From positions 1 through 63,777 of the forward strand of contig NZ_MVIF01000023.1 in assembly GCF_002086675.1 (NCBI RefSeq): a stretch of DNA of 63,777 nucleotides. Reading direction: 5' to 3'. Both the position numbers and the translations under genes were made by a program. Below are positions 45,694-55,274 of this stretch, piece by piece (position 1 is the stretch's first letter; every line of letters begins with the position of its first letter). Under the pieces are notes generated by a model that saw only the letters and a list, made by a program, of their open reading frames with translations, did not search any database and was not told the origin of the DNA. This DNA comes from Mycobacterium persicum. GTDB lineage: Bacteria > Actinomycetota > Actinomycetes > Mycobacteriales > Mycobacteriaceae.

Positions 45694-46938
45694 ATGCGGT
45701 CGTGGTCTTCTGCCCCGGTTCCCAACCTGCCGGGACGCGGGCCGGAGCTGCGGCTATACGACACCGCCGACCGGCAGGTGCGCCCGGTGACACCCGGAAC
45801 CAGGGCGACCATGTATGTCTGCGGCATCACCCCCTACGACGCCACACATCTCGGACACGCCGCCACCTATCTGGCGTTCGACCTGATACATCGGCTGTGG
45901 CTGGATCTGGGCCACGACGTGCATTACGTACAGAACGTCACCGACGTCGACGATCCGTTATTCGAGCGGGCCGACCGCGACGGCATTGACTGGCGCGAGC
46001 TCGCCGAGCGCGAGGTCAATGTGTACCGCGCCGACATGGAGGCGTTGAGGGTGCTGCGGCCCCACGAGTATGTCGCGGCCACCGAGGCGGTCGCGGAAAT
46101 GGTCGAGCTCGTCGAAAAGATGTTGGCGTCCGGCGCCGCCTACACCCTCGACCCGGAAATAGGGGAATATCCCGACATCTACTACCGGGCCGACGCGACC
46201 ATGCAGTTCGGCTACGAGTCCGGCTGCGATCGTGACACCATGCTGAGACTGTTCGGGCAGCGCGGCGGCGACCCGGCCAGGCCCGGCAAGACCGACCAAC
46301 TCGACGCCCTATTGTGGCGCGCCGCACGGCCCGGCGAACCCAGTTGGCCGTCGCCGTTCGGGCCCGGCCGACCGGGCTGGCACGTCGAATGCGCCGCTAT
46401 CGCTCTCAGTCGGATCGGCAGCGGGCTCGATATCCAGGGCGGTGGCAGCGACCTGATTTTCCCGCACCACGAGTTCACCGCCGCCCACGCCGAATGTGTC
46501 ACCGGTGAGCGGCGATTCGCCAGGCACTATGTGCACGCCGGCATGATCGGCTGGGACGGACACAAGATGTCCAAGAGCCGCGGCAATCTGGTGCTGGTGT
46601 CGACTCTGCGCGCCCAGGGCGTCGAACCGTCGGCCATCCGGCTCGGTCTGCTGGCCGGCCATTACCGGGAAGACCGCTTCTGGACCCAGGAGGTCCTCGA
46701 CGAGGCCGCCGTCCGGCTGCAACGCTGGCGCACCGCGACCGCGCTACCCGCGGGCCCAGACGCCGCCGACGTTATCGCCCGGGTGCGCCGCTACCTGGCC
46801 GACGACCTCGATACACCCAAAGCCATTGCGGCGCTGGACGGTTGGACCACCGACGCGCTCGAATACGGCGGCCATGATGAGAGCGCGCCGGCGGCGGTGG
46901 CAACCACGATCGATGCGCTGCTGGGGGTAGGCCTGTAG
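45694..46938 (+). CDS. mshC: L-cysteine:1D-myo-inositol 2-amino-2-deoxy-glucopyranoside ligase
   Basis: The 414-aa protein is a cysteinyl-tRNA-synthetase-like enzyme without an anticodon domain. It has [15 protein letters not shown] (zinc-ligand Cys43, HIGH-like), KMSKS at 291-295 in [10 protein letters not shown], and zinc/cysteine binding residues in HVECAAIAL and [12 protein letters not shown]. It attaches cysteine to GlcN-inositol in mycothiol synthesis. ATG at 45694; ortholog of Rv2130c. Two repeats lie in its leader. Confidence 0.97.
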   Translation: MRSWSSAPVPNLPGRGPELRLYDTADRQVRPVTPGTRATMYVCGITPYDATHLGHAATYLAFDLIHRLWLDLGHDVHYVQNVTDVDDPLFERADRDGIDWRELAEREVNVYRADMEALRVLRPHEYVAATEAVAEMVELVEKMLASGAAYTLDPEIGEYPDIYYRADATMQFGYESGCDRDTMLRLFGQRGGDPARPGKTDQLDALLWRAARPGEPSWPSPFGPGRPGWHVECAAIALSRIGSGLDIQGGGSDLIFPHHEFTAAHAECVTGERRFARHYVHAGMIGWDGHKMSKSRGNLVLVSTLRAQGVEPSAIRLGLLAGHYREDRFWTQEVLDEAAVRLQRWRTATALPAGPDAADVIARVRRYLADDLDTPKAIAALDGWTTDALEYGGHDESAPAAVATTIDALLGVGL

Positions 46939-46962
46939 GCGCGCAGTGGTACGTTTTCGGCC

Positions 46963-47844
46963 ATGAGTTCGGTGCAGGACAAGGTCGTCTTCATCACAGG
47001 CGGTGCTCGCGGAATCGGAGCCGAGGTCGCTCGTCGGCTGCACAACAAGGGCGCCAAACTGGTGCTCACCGATGTGGGCACAGCGGAGCTCAGCTCCATT
47101 GCCGCCGAACTGGGCGGCGACGACCGGGTGCTCACCGTGGCGGCCGACGTGCGCGATCTGCCCGCGATGCAGGCCGCGGCCGACCAGGCGGTCAAAAAGT
47201 TCGGCGGCATCGACATCGTGATCGCCAATGCCGGCATCGCCAGCTACGGCTCCGTGCTCCAGGTCGATCCGGAGGCGTTCAAGCGGGTGCTGGACGTCAA
47301 CGTGCTCGGCGTCTTTCACTCCGTGCGTGCCACCTTGCCGGCGGTGATCGAGCGCCGCGGCTACGTGTTGATCGTGTCGTCGCTGGCGGCCTACGCGGCG
47401 TCTCCCGGGCTGGCGCCCTACAACGCGTCCAAGGCCGCCGTAGAGATATTCGCTAACGCGCTTCGCTTGGAGGTGGCCCACCACGGCGTCGAGGTCGGCT
47501 CGGCGCACATGTCCTGGATCGACACGCCCTTGGTCCGCGACGCCAAGTCCGACCTGTCGGCGTTCACCGAACTCATTGCCAGACTGCCCTGGCCGCTGAA
47601 CAAGACGACGTCGGTTCAGAAGTGCGCGGTGGCGTTCGTCGAGGGCATCGAGGCCCGCAAGACGCGTGTCTTCTGCCCAGGATGGGTGGGCCTGTTGCGC
47701 TGGCTCAAGCCGGTGCTGTCGACGTCGGTGGGGGAACGTCCGATCCGCAAGACCGCGGCCGAGCTGTTGCCCCGCCTGGATGCCGAAGTGGCCGCGCTCG
47801 GTCGGTCTACCAGCGCCTACAACCAAGCCGTGGAGCAGAAATAG
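46963..47844 (+). CDS. Short-chain dehydrogenase/reductase (Rv2129c-like)
   Basis: The 293-aa protein shows the SDR set: TGGARGIGAEVARRL (cofactor loop), ADVRDLPAMQ, NAGIASYGSVL, SSLAAYAASPGLAPYNASK with catalytic Ser, Tyr and Lys. The Asp in LVLTDVGT suggests NAD preference. ATG at 46963, 24 bases after mshC. Substrate unknown. Confidence 0.94.
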   Translation: MSSVQDKVVFITGGARGIGAEVARRLHNKGAKLVLTDVGTAELSSIAAELGGDDRVLTVAADVRDLPAMQAAADQAVKKFGGIDIVIANAGIASYGSVLQVDPEAFKRVLDVNVLGVFHSVRATLPAVIERRGYVLIVSSLAAYAASPGLAPYNASKAAVEIFANALRLEVAHHGVEVGSAHMSWIDTPLVRDAKSDLSAFTELIARLPWPLNKTTSVQKCAVAFVEGIEARKTRVFCPGWVGLLRWLKPVLSTSVGERPIRKTAAELLPRLDAEVAALGRSTSAYNQAVEQK

Positions 47845-47875
47845 CCGACTCGGCGCTGCTGACGCTGGTGACGCG

Positions 47876-49087
47876 GTGAAAGTCGCCATCTGCGGCGCCG
47901 GAATCGCCGGGCTCACCCTGGCGGAGCGGTTGTCGGCGCTCGGCGCCGAGGTGGTGTTGCTGGAACGCTCGTCTACTCCCCGGTCGCAGGACTGCATGAT
48001 CGACTTTTTCGGTCCAGGCTATGAGGCCGCCGAAGCGATCGGCGTCCTGCCAGCGATCCAGGAAGTCTCCTATCACGTCGGCACGGCAAGCCTGTTCGAC
48101 CAGGACGGTCGCCGGCAAGCCCCGCTGCCCTACCAGCGCATGATCGCGGCACTGGCTGGTCGGCTATGCCGGGTCACGCAGACAGACCTGGAAAAAGTGT
48201 TGCGCGACAACCTGCCGCGGGACGTGCAACTGCGCTTCGGCACCCAGGTGTCGCAGGTGTCATCCGGTGACGACCGCGTGCTGGTGACCCTCGACGACGG
48301 CGAGCAACTGGAAGCCGATCTCCTGGTCGGCGCTGACGGGATTCACTCGACCGTGCGGTCCCTGGTATTCGGCGCCGAGTCGCAGTTTCTGCGCTACCTC
48401 GGATTCCATTTCGCCGCCTTCGTGTGCGACGCCCACGACCTCACCGATGCGAGCGGCCAGCATTACGTGGTGACCGACGCCGTGAGCCGTCAGGTGAGCG
48501 TGCACACCCTGCGGGACGGTCGGACGGCGGTGCTTGCGGTGTTTCGCGCGGCCGACCCCGAGATGCCAGGTGATAGCCGCGCCGTCCTGCGGGACGTCTT
48601 CGGGGGCATCGGCTGGTCGATTCCGGACGTACTCGACCGATGCCCGCCGGCAGCGGACATCCATGTCGAACCGGTAGCACAGGTCGAGATGACGTGTTGG
48701 CATCAGGACCGGGTAGTCCTGCTCGGCGATGCCTGCTCGGCGGTTTCACAGCTCACCGGACAGGGTCCGTCGATGGCCGTCGCGGGCGCCTACGTGCTGG
48801 CCGAACAGCTGCGCCGAACATCGTCGGTGGAGCGGGCGTTCGCTTTCTATGAGCGGCTGTGGCGTCCGGTGATCGAGGCGAAACAGGAAGCCGGCCGCGA
48901 TACGGTCGACTGGCTCCTGCCGGGATCGCCGTCGAAGCTGTGGATCCGCCGCATGGCGCTGCGAATGGCATGGCTTCCCATGGTCAGCCGGCGCATCAAC
49001 GCCCGGTTGATCGGCGAGCCACCCGCCGTGATCGCGATGCTGCGCAACGGGTCGCCGGCCGATCCGGCCGATCCGCGACCGGCTTAG
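47876..49087 (+). CDS. FAD-dependent monooxygenase
   Basis: The 403-aa protein has the FAD-binding GxGxxG (AICGAGIAGLTLAERL), a RTQTDLEKVL segment with the conserved Arg, the DG fingerprint EADLLVGADGIHSTVRS and the GD motif RVVLLGDACSAVSQLTGQG. This is the aromatic hydroxylase/TetX-type class A fold. GTG at 47876 lies 31 bases after the SDR stop, so both may act on one substrate. Its end overlaps the PAC2 gene end by 4 bases in convergent orientation. I do not recall a counterpart at this position in M. tuberculosis, so it may be an insertion. Confidence 0.9.
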   Translation: MKVAICGAGIAGLTLAERLSALGAEVVLLERSSTPRSQDCMIDFFGPGYEAAEAIGVLPAIQEVSYHVGTASLFDQDGRRQAPLPYQRMIAALAGRLCRVTQTDLEKVLRDNLPRDVQLRFGTQVSQVSSGDDRVLVTLDDGEQLEADLLVGADGIHSTVRSLVFGAESQFLRYLGFHFAAFVCDAHDLTDASGQHYVVTDAVSRQVSVHTLRDGRTAVLAVFRAADPEMPGDSRAVLRDVFGGIGWSIPDVLDRCPPAADIHVEPVAQVEMTCWHQDRVVLLGDACSAVSQLTGQGPSMAVAGAYVLAEQLRRTSSVERAFAFYERLWRPVIEAKQEAGRDTVDWLLPGSPSKLWIRRMALRMAWLPMVSRRINARLIGEPPAVIAMLRNGSPADPADPRPA

Positions 49088-49974
49088 CGCCCAAATCCTG
49101 GGCGGCGGCGCCGCAGATAGCGCTCGAACTCGGCGGCCAGCGCGTCACCGTCGATCGTGCCGAGCACGTCGTTGACGTCGACCGCGGCGTCGCCGTGCTG
49201 TTCCAGCGACTGCACGTACTCGGCCAGCTCGTCGTCTTCGGCGGCCATCTCGGTGATCTCGCGCTCCCAGTCTTCGGCCTGTGTCGGCAGGTCGCCCAGC
49301 GGCACCTCGACATCGAGCACGTCTTCGACGCGACGCAGCAGCGCCACCGTGGCTTTCGGGTTCGGTGGGTGCGACACGTAGTGCGGCACCGCGGCCCAGA
49401 ACGTCACCGCCGGGATGCCCGCGGCCACGCATGCATATTGGAACACCCCGGCAATGCCGGTCGGCCCCTCGTAGCGGGTTTCCTGCAACCCGAAGATCCG
49501 TGCCGATTCGGCGGAGTACGCCGCACCCGACACCGGCACCGGGCGAGTGTGCGGGGTGTCGGCTAGCAGCGCTCCGAGAATGACGACGGTGTCCACATTG
49601 AGCTTGTCGACGATGTCCAGCAGCTCGGCGCAAAATGTGCGCCAGCGCATGTTCGGCTCCACCCCATGCATCAAGACCACGTCACGGTCGCTGCCGGGCG
49701 GCCGGCAGTGCGAGATGCGCATGGCCGGCCACTCCAGCTCCCTGGTGACGCCGTCGACCTGACGGATGACCGGGCGGTTCACCTGGTAGTCGTAGTACGC
49801 CTCGTCGTCGATCTCCACGATCGGACGCGCATCCCAGATGTCCGCCAAGTGCGCCACCGCATCGCTGGCCGCGTCCCCGGCGTCGTTCCAGCCCTCGAAA
49901 GCCGCCACGACGACGGTGTTGTGCAGGTCGGGCAGCAGGTGGCCGCCGTCGGGCTCAGCATCGGGCAGAGTCAC
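49084..49974 (-). CDS. PAC2 family protein (Rv2125-like)
   Basis: A 296-aa protein with the PAC2 (proteasome assembly chaperone) fold: VVVAAFEGWNDAGDAASDAVAHL, DRDVVLMHGVEPNMRWRTF and ILGALLADTPHTRPVPVSGAA followed by GPTGIAGVFQYACVAAGIPAVTFWAAVPHYV. Actinobacterial members have been linked to proteasome-related or peptide processes, but the function is not settled. The start at 49974 is divergent from metH (83-base gap). Confidence 0.9.
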   Translation of the reverse strand: MTLPDAEPDGGHLLPDLHNTVVVAAFEGWNDAGDAASDAVAHLADIWDARPIVEIDDEAYYDYQVNRPVIRQVDGVTRELEWPAMRISHCRPPGSDRDVVLMHGVEPNMRWRTFCAELLDIVDKLNVDTVVILGALLADTPHTRPVPVSGAAYSAESARIFGLQETRYEGPTGIAGVFQYACVAAGIPAVTFWAAVPHYVSHPPNPKATVALLRRVEDVLDVEVPLGDLPTQAEDWEREITEMAAEDDELAEYVQSLEQHGDAAVDVNDVLGTIDGDALAAEFERYLRRRRPGFGR

Positions 49975-50057
49975 ACGATCAGCGTACGGCCTGGGCCTGA
50001 CCTGTCAGAGCGCTGTCAACGACTGAGGCAAATCCATAGGCCGACTATCCTTGCCAT

Positions 50058-53000
50058 GTGACTGCCGCGAACAAACCCCGCTACGACACTGATCTTCTTG
50101 ACGTTTTGGCGCAGCGTGTGGTGGTGGGAGACGGCGCAATGGGCACCCAGCTGCAGGCCGCCGATCTCACGCTCGACGACTTCAGCAACCTGGAGGGCTG
50201 CAACGAGATCCTCAACGAAACCCGCCCTGACGTGCTGGAAACCATCCACCGCAACTATTTCGAAGCGGGTGCGGACGCCGTCGAGACCAATACCTTCGGC
50301 TGCAATCTGTCTAACCTGGGCGACTACGATATCGCCGATAAGATCCGCGACCTGTCCGAGAAGGGCACCGCGATCGCCCGCCGGGTGGCAGACGAGATGG
50401 GCACCGCCGAGCGCAGACGCTATGTACTCGGGTCGATGGGACCGGGCACCAAGCTGCCGACCCTGGGCCACACCGAGTACGCCGTCATTCGCGATGCCTA
50501 CACCGAGGCCGCCCTGGGCATGCTTGACGGCGGGGCCGACGCGATCCTGGTGGAGACCTGCCAGGACCTGCTGCAGCTGAAAGCGGCGGTGCTGGGCTCG
50601 CGGCGGGCGATGAAGCAGGCCGGCCGCCACATTCCGGTGATCGCCCACGTCACCGTGGAAACCACCGGCACCATGCTGCTGGGCAGTGAGATTGGCGCGG
50701 CGCTGACCGCGGTCGAGCCCCTCGGTGTGGACATGATCGGCTTGAACTGCGCGACGGGCCCCGCTGAGATGAGCGAGCACCTGCGCTACCTGTCCCGGCA
50801 CGCCCGCATCCCGGTGTCGGTGATGCCCAACGCCGGCCTGCCGGTGTTGGGCGCCAAGGGCGCCGAGTACCCGCTGCGGCCCGACGAGCTGGCCGAGGCG
50901 CTGTCCGGATTCATCGCCGAGTTCGGGCTGTCGCTGGTCGGCGGTTGCTGCGGCACCACGCCGGACCACATCCGCGAGGTGGCCGCCGTAGTCGCCGACG
51001 TCACGCGCCCCGAACGCCAGGTGAGCTACGAGCCGTCGGTGTCGTCGCTGTACAGCGCCGTGCCGTTCGCGCAGGACGCCTCGGTGCTGGTGATCGGCGA
51101 ACGCACTAATGCCAACGGCTCCAAGGGTTTCCGCGAGGCGATGATCGCCGAGGACTACCAGAAGTGCCTGGACATCGCCAAGGACCAGACCCGCGACGGC
51201 GCGCACCTGCTGGACCTGTGCGTCGACTACGTCGGCCGCGACGGTGTGGCCGACATGAAGGCCCTGGCCAGCCGGCTGGCCACGTCGTCGACCCTGCCGA
51301 TCATGCTGGACTCCACCGAAACCCCGGTGCTGCAAGCCGGTTTGGAACACCTCGGTGGCCGTTGCGCGATCAACTCAGTCAACTACGAGGACGGCGACGG
51401 ACCGGAGTCGCGCTTTGCCAAGACCATGGAGCTGGTCGCCGAACACGGCGCGGCCGTCGTGGCACTGACCATCGACGAAGAGGGCCAGGCCCGCACCGCC
51501 GAGAAGAAGGTCGAGATCGCCGAGCGGCTGATCAATGACATCACCGGCAACTGGGGCGTCGACGAGTCGTCGATTCTCATCGACACCTTGACCTTCACCA
51601 TCGCCACCGGGCAGGAGGAATCACGCAAAGACGGCGTCGAAACCATCGAGGCCATCCGGGAATTGAAGAGACGCCACCCGAAGGTGCAGACCACGCTCGG
51701 GCTGTCCAACATCTCCTTCGGGCTCAATCCCGCTGCGCGCCAAGTGCTCAACTCGGTGTTCCTGCACGAATGCCAGGAAGCCGGGCTGGATTCGGCGATC
51801 GTGCACGCCTCGAAGATCCTGCCGATGAACCGGATCCCGGACGAGCAACGCAACGTGGCACTGGACCTGGTCTATGACCGCCGCCGTGACGGCTACGACC
51901 CGCTGCAGGAGCTGATGCGCCTCTTCGAGGGCGTGTCGGCGGCGTCGTCGAAGGAATCTCGTGCCGCCGAACTCGCCAAGCTGCCGCTGTTCGAGCGGCT
52001 GGCGCAACGCATCGTCGACGGCGAACGCAACGGCCTGGAAGCCGATCTCGACGAGGCGATGACCCAGAAGCCGCCGCTGGAGATCATCAACGAGAACCTG
52101 CTGGCCGGCATGAAGACGGTCGGTGAGCTGTTCGGCTCGGGCCAGATGCAGCTGCCGTTCGTGTTGCAGTCCGCCGAGGTGATGAAGACCGCCGTGGCGT
52201 ATCTGGAGCCGCATATGGAGAAATCCGAGGACGACACGGGTAAGGGCCGGATCGTGCTGGCCACAGTCAAGGGCGACGTCCACGATATCGGCAAGAACCT
52301 GGTCGACATCATCTTGAGCAACAACGGCTACGAGGTTGTCAACATCGGCATCAAGCAGCCCATCGCCACCATTCTCGAAGTCGCCGAAGACAAGAGCGCC
52401 GACGTCGTGGGAATGTCGGGCCTGCTGGTGAAATCCACTGTGGTGATGAAGGAAAACCTCGAGGAGATGAACACCCGGGGGGTCGCCGAAAAATTCCCGG
52501 TGCTGCTCGGGGGCGCGGCATTGACCCGCAGCTATGTCGAAAACGACCTCGCCGACATCTACGAAGGCGAAGTGCACTACGCGCGTGACGCTTTCGAGGG
52601 CCTCAAGCTCATGGACACCATCATGAGCGCCAAGCGGGGCGAAGCGCCCGACGACGACAGCCCCGAAGCGGTCAAGGCCCGCGAGAAGGAAGCCGAGCGC
52701 AAGGCCCGTCACGAACGGTCCAAACGCATTGCCGCGCAACGCAAAGCTGCCGAAGAGCCGGTCGAAATCCCGGAACGCTCCGATGTCGCGGCTGATATCG
52801 AGGTGCCGGCCCCGCCGTTCTGGGGTTCGCGGATCGTCAAGGGCCTGGCTGTCGCCGACTACACGGGTATGCTCGACGAGCGCGCATTGTTCCTGGGCCA
52901 GTGGGGATTACGGGGAACACGTGGCGGTCCCAATAGTGAGGGCCCATCGTACGAAGACCTCGTCGAGACCGAAGGACGGCCGCGGCTGCGCTACTGGCTG

Positions 53001-53645
53001 GATCGGTTGTCCACCGACGGTATCCTGGCGCACGCCGCCGTCGTCTACGGTTACTTCCCGGCGGTGTCCGACGGCGATGAGGTCGTGGTGCTCACCGAGC
53101 CCGCACCCGACGCCGAGGAACGGTACCGCTTCCGGTTCCCGCGCCAGCAGCGCGGCCGGTTCTTGTGTATCGCCGATTTCGTCCGGTCCCGCGAGCTGGC
53201 TAACGAGCGCGGCGAAGTCGATGTGCTGCCGTTCCAGCTGGTCACCATGGGCAAGCCAATCGCAGACTTCGCCAACGAGTTGTTCGCGGCCAACTCGTAC
53301 CGCGATTATCTCGAAGTGCACGGTATCGGCGTGCAGCTCACCGAAGCGCTGGCCGAATATTGGCACCGGCGCATCCGAGAGGAGCTCCGGTACTCGGCCG
53401 ACCGCACGATGGCGGCCGAGGACCCCGACGCCGTCGAGGACTATTTCAAGCTGGGTTACCGGGGTGCCCGGTTCGCTTTCGGGTACGGGGCATGCCCGGA
53501 CCTCGAGGACCGCGCCAAAATGATGGAGCTGCTGGAGCCCGACCGCATCGGCGTGACGTTATCCGAGGAGTTGCAGCTGCATCCCGAGCAGTCGACCGAC
53601 GCGTTCGTCCTGCACCATCCCGAGGCCAAATACTTCAACGTCTGA
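50058..53645 (+). CDS. metH: Cobalamin-dependent methionine synthase
   Basis: The 1195-aa protein has four modules: homocysteine binding (1-about 310, zinc Cys pair in GGCCGTTPDH), pterin/folate binding (about 335-620; ERTNANGSKGFREAM), B12 domain with cap helices and the axial His742 in DVHDIGKNLVD, and a C-terminal SAM-dependent activation domain (about 920-1180; RGARFAFGYGACPDLEDR). It makes methionine from homocysteine with methyl-B12. GTG at 50058. No cobalamin riboswitch is visible in the 83-base leader. Ortholog of Rv2124c. Confidence 0.97.
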   Translation: MTAANKPRYDTDLLDVLAQRVVVGDGAMGTQLQAADLTLDDFSNLEGCNEILNETRPDVLETIHRNYFEAGADAVETNTFGCNLSNLGDYDIADKIRDLSEKGTAIARRVADEMGTAERRRYVLGSMGPGTKLPTLGHTEYAVIRDAYTEAALGMLDGGADAILVETCQDLLQLKAAVLGSRRAMKQAGRHIPVIAHVTVETTGTMLLGSEIGAALTAVEPLGVDMIGLNCATGPAEMSEHLRYLSRHARIPVSVMPNAGLPVLGAKGAEYPLRPDELAEALSGFIAEFGLSLVGGCCGTTPDHIREVAAVVADVTRPERQVSYEPSVSSLYSAVPFAQDASVLVIGERTNANGSKGFREAMIAEDYQKCLDIAKDQTRDGAHLLDLCVDYVGRDGVADMKALASRLATSSTLPIMLDSTETPVLQAGLEHLGGRCAINSVNYEDGDGPESRFAKTMELVAEHGAAVVALTIDEEGQARTAEKKVEIAERLINDITGNWGVDESSILIDTLTFTIATGQEESRKDGVETIEAIRELKRRHPKVQTTLGLSNISFGLNPAARQVLNSVFLHECQEAGLDSAIVHASKILPMNRIPDEQRNVALDLVYDRRRDGYDPLQELMRLFEGVSAASSKESRAAELAKLPLFERLAQRIVDGERNGLEADLDEAMTQKPPLEIINENLLAGMKTVGELFGSGQMQLPFVLQSAEVMKTAVAYLEPHMEKSEDDTGKGRIVLATVKGDVHDIGKNLVDIILSNNGYEVVNIGIKQPIATILEVAEDKSADVVGMSGLLVKSTVVMKENLEEMNTRGVAEKFPVLLGGAALTRSYVENDLADIYEGEVHYARDAFEGLKLMDTIMSAKRGEAPDDDSPEAVKAREKEAERKARHERSKRIAAQRKAAEEPVEIPERSDVAADIEVPAPPFWGSRIVKGLAVADYTGMLDERALFLGQWGLRGTRGGPNSEGPSYEDLVETEGRPRLRYWLDRLSTDGILAHAAVVYGYFPAVSDGDEVVVLTEPAPDAEERYRFRFPRQQRGRFLCIADFVRSRELANERGEVDVLPFQLVTMGKPIADFANELFAANSYRDYLEVHGIGVQLTEALAEYWHRRIREELRYSADRTMAAEDPDAVEDYFKLGYRGARFAFGYGACPDLEDRAKMMELLEPDRIGVTLSEELQLHPEQSTDAFVLHHPEAKYFNV

Positions 53646-53954
53646 CTCGGCCAGCGGTAACGGCGGACCGGCTATCGCGAATTCCTTCGCCGCAGGCTGG
53701 TCGCGATCGATCTACGATCAACTCGATCACACGCTGTTTGTCCGCCGATCGGGGGACAGCGGAATCCGCATACCGGTGGATACCGCCCATCCTCGTTTAC
53801 CGAAACAATCCCTTAAATTCACCAGGATTTTCCGGCGCGAAATCGAAGGCGCCGGTTCGTTAATGGCCATAGCTGCGATGCAGCTGTGTGAGGGGGTCGA
53901 AGTGACGTCGAGTTCCGCACGGCGGCCGTGGGACACAGAAAAGAAGTTGTGCCG
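53646..53954. other. Intergenic region metH - PPE37-like gene
   Basis: The 309 bases carry no gene I can support. The stretch 53790-53850 is AT-richer than its surroundings and may hold the promoter of the PPE gene. I looked for an iron-box palindrome, as PPE37 is iron-regulated in M. tuberculosis, and did not find a convincing one. Confidence 0.5.
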
Positions 53955-55199
53955 GTGAGCGCGCCAGTGTGGATGGCGTCCCCGCCGGAAGTGCATTCGG
54001 CACTGCTGAGCACCGGACCCGGACCTGCGTCCCTGATTGACGCAGCCCAGGCATGGTCATCGTTAAGTGTCGAGTATGGCGCGGTGGCAGCCGAACTGAC
54101 CGCGGTGATGACGGCAGTGCGGGCCGAAGCATGGTGGGGTACAGCCGCGGAATGTTGTGTCGCGGCCTATGCGCCGTATCTGACATGGGTGATGCAGGTG
54201 AGTGCCGATTGCGCTCAGCTCGCTGCTGTCCACGAGATCACGGCTTCGGCGTACAAGGCAGCGCTGGCTGCAATGCCTACACTGGGCGAGTTGGCTGCCA
54301 ACCACGCCACCCACGCGGTGTTGTTGGCAACGAACTTCTTTGGTGTCAACGCGATACCGATTGCATTCAATGAGGCCGACTATGCGCGAATGTGGATCCA
54401 GGCCGCTACCACCATGACGGTCTATGAAACCATTTCTTCGCCCGCGCGTGCTTCGACACCGCACGCCGCGCCGGCGCCGGCCATCATCAAGCCCGGCGCC
54501 AGTGCCGCGGACGCCACTCAAGTAACCGTCACACCATTTCCTATCTGGCAGATTCTCGAAATACTGATGAACGGCATCGCCGGGGTATTGCATTACCTCA
54601 AAGAATCGCTGTTGGCTGCTGTTCTCGCATGGATTTTCATACCGCTATGCGTTGTGGCCGCGGCGGTTGCGCTCTTAACCGGACATGCTGTTCTGGCCGA
54701 ACAATTCCTTGGCTTCATAATGAATCTTGCGATTATTCCCTTCCAATTCCTCGCCGAGGCCGGATTGATTTTCGTCATGGCCACGGTGGATATTTGCAAA
54801 TTGGTGATCGCATGGTTTTTAGGGAATCTAGGATCTATGGGCGCAACGGGGTTGCTGACTCACTTGGCGACGACGACAGCGCTGTCCAGCGGTGCTGCTC
54901 TGGGCGTCGGCGCGTCGAAGGGCACGGCTGTGGCACTGGAGTTGGCGGCGGCGCCATATGGCGCTACGGCTGTTGGTGCCGTCGGGTCGCTTGCAACTGC
55001 TGGCGGCGTGGTTTCGCCCGCTCAGTTGGGCGGGGCGGTGGGCTTTGCCGGAACCGTCACCAGCGGGACCGTCCCGCAAGCCGCAGGGCTGACCACGCTG
55101 AGCGACGGTACACATTGTGACGGTGCGCGGGTACCCATGTTGCCAAGCGGTTGGGTGCAGAATGTGTGCGGTGACTCCACCAGTTGGGTGCCCGCCTGA
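53955..55199 (+). CDS. PPE family protein, PPE37-like
   Basis: From GTG at 53955 the product is 414 aa. The PPE domain starts [19 protein letters not shown] and includes [36 protein letters not shown], a segment I recognise from Rv2123 (PPE37), which lies at the same place between metH and hisE. The C-terminal part holds several very hydrophobic stretches ([47 protein letters not shown]), so it is likely membrane-embedded. PPE37 has been linked to heme-iron use; whether this protein does the same is inference. AT content is higher than neighbours in 54540-54840. Confidence 0.85.
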   Translation: MSAPVWMASPPEVHSALLSTGPGPASLIDAAQAWSSLSVEYGAVAAELTAVMTAVRAEAWWGTAAECCVAAYAPYLTWVMQVSADCAQLAAVHEITASAYKAALAAMPTLGELAANHATHAVLLATNFFGVNAIPIAFNEADYARMWIQAATTMTVYETISSPARASTPHAAPAPAIIKPGASAADATQVTVTPFPIWQILEILMNGIAGVLHYLKESLLAAVLAWIFIPLCVVAAAVALLTGHAVLAEQFLGFIMNLAIIPFQFLAEAGLIFVMATVDICKLVIAWFLGNLGSMGATGLLTHLATTTALSSGAALGVGASKGTAVALELAAAPYGATAVGAVGSLATAGGVVSPAQLGGAVGFAGTVTSGTVPQAAGLTTLSDGTHCDGARVPMLPSGWVQNVCGDSTSWVPA

Positions 55200-55274
55200 A
55201 AGGTTGCTCTCGCGCGGGTCGACATGTGCTCTTGATCGCGGCTCACCTGAAGAGCACCAACGACATTCGCGGGG

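Noticed and set aside
49975..50057. Cobalamin riboswitch upstream of metH
   Set aside because: The leader is only 83 bases and lacks the B12-box-like core; nothing resembling the aptamer is visible.
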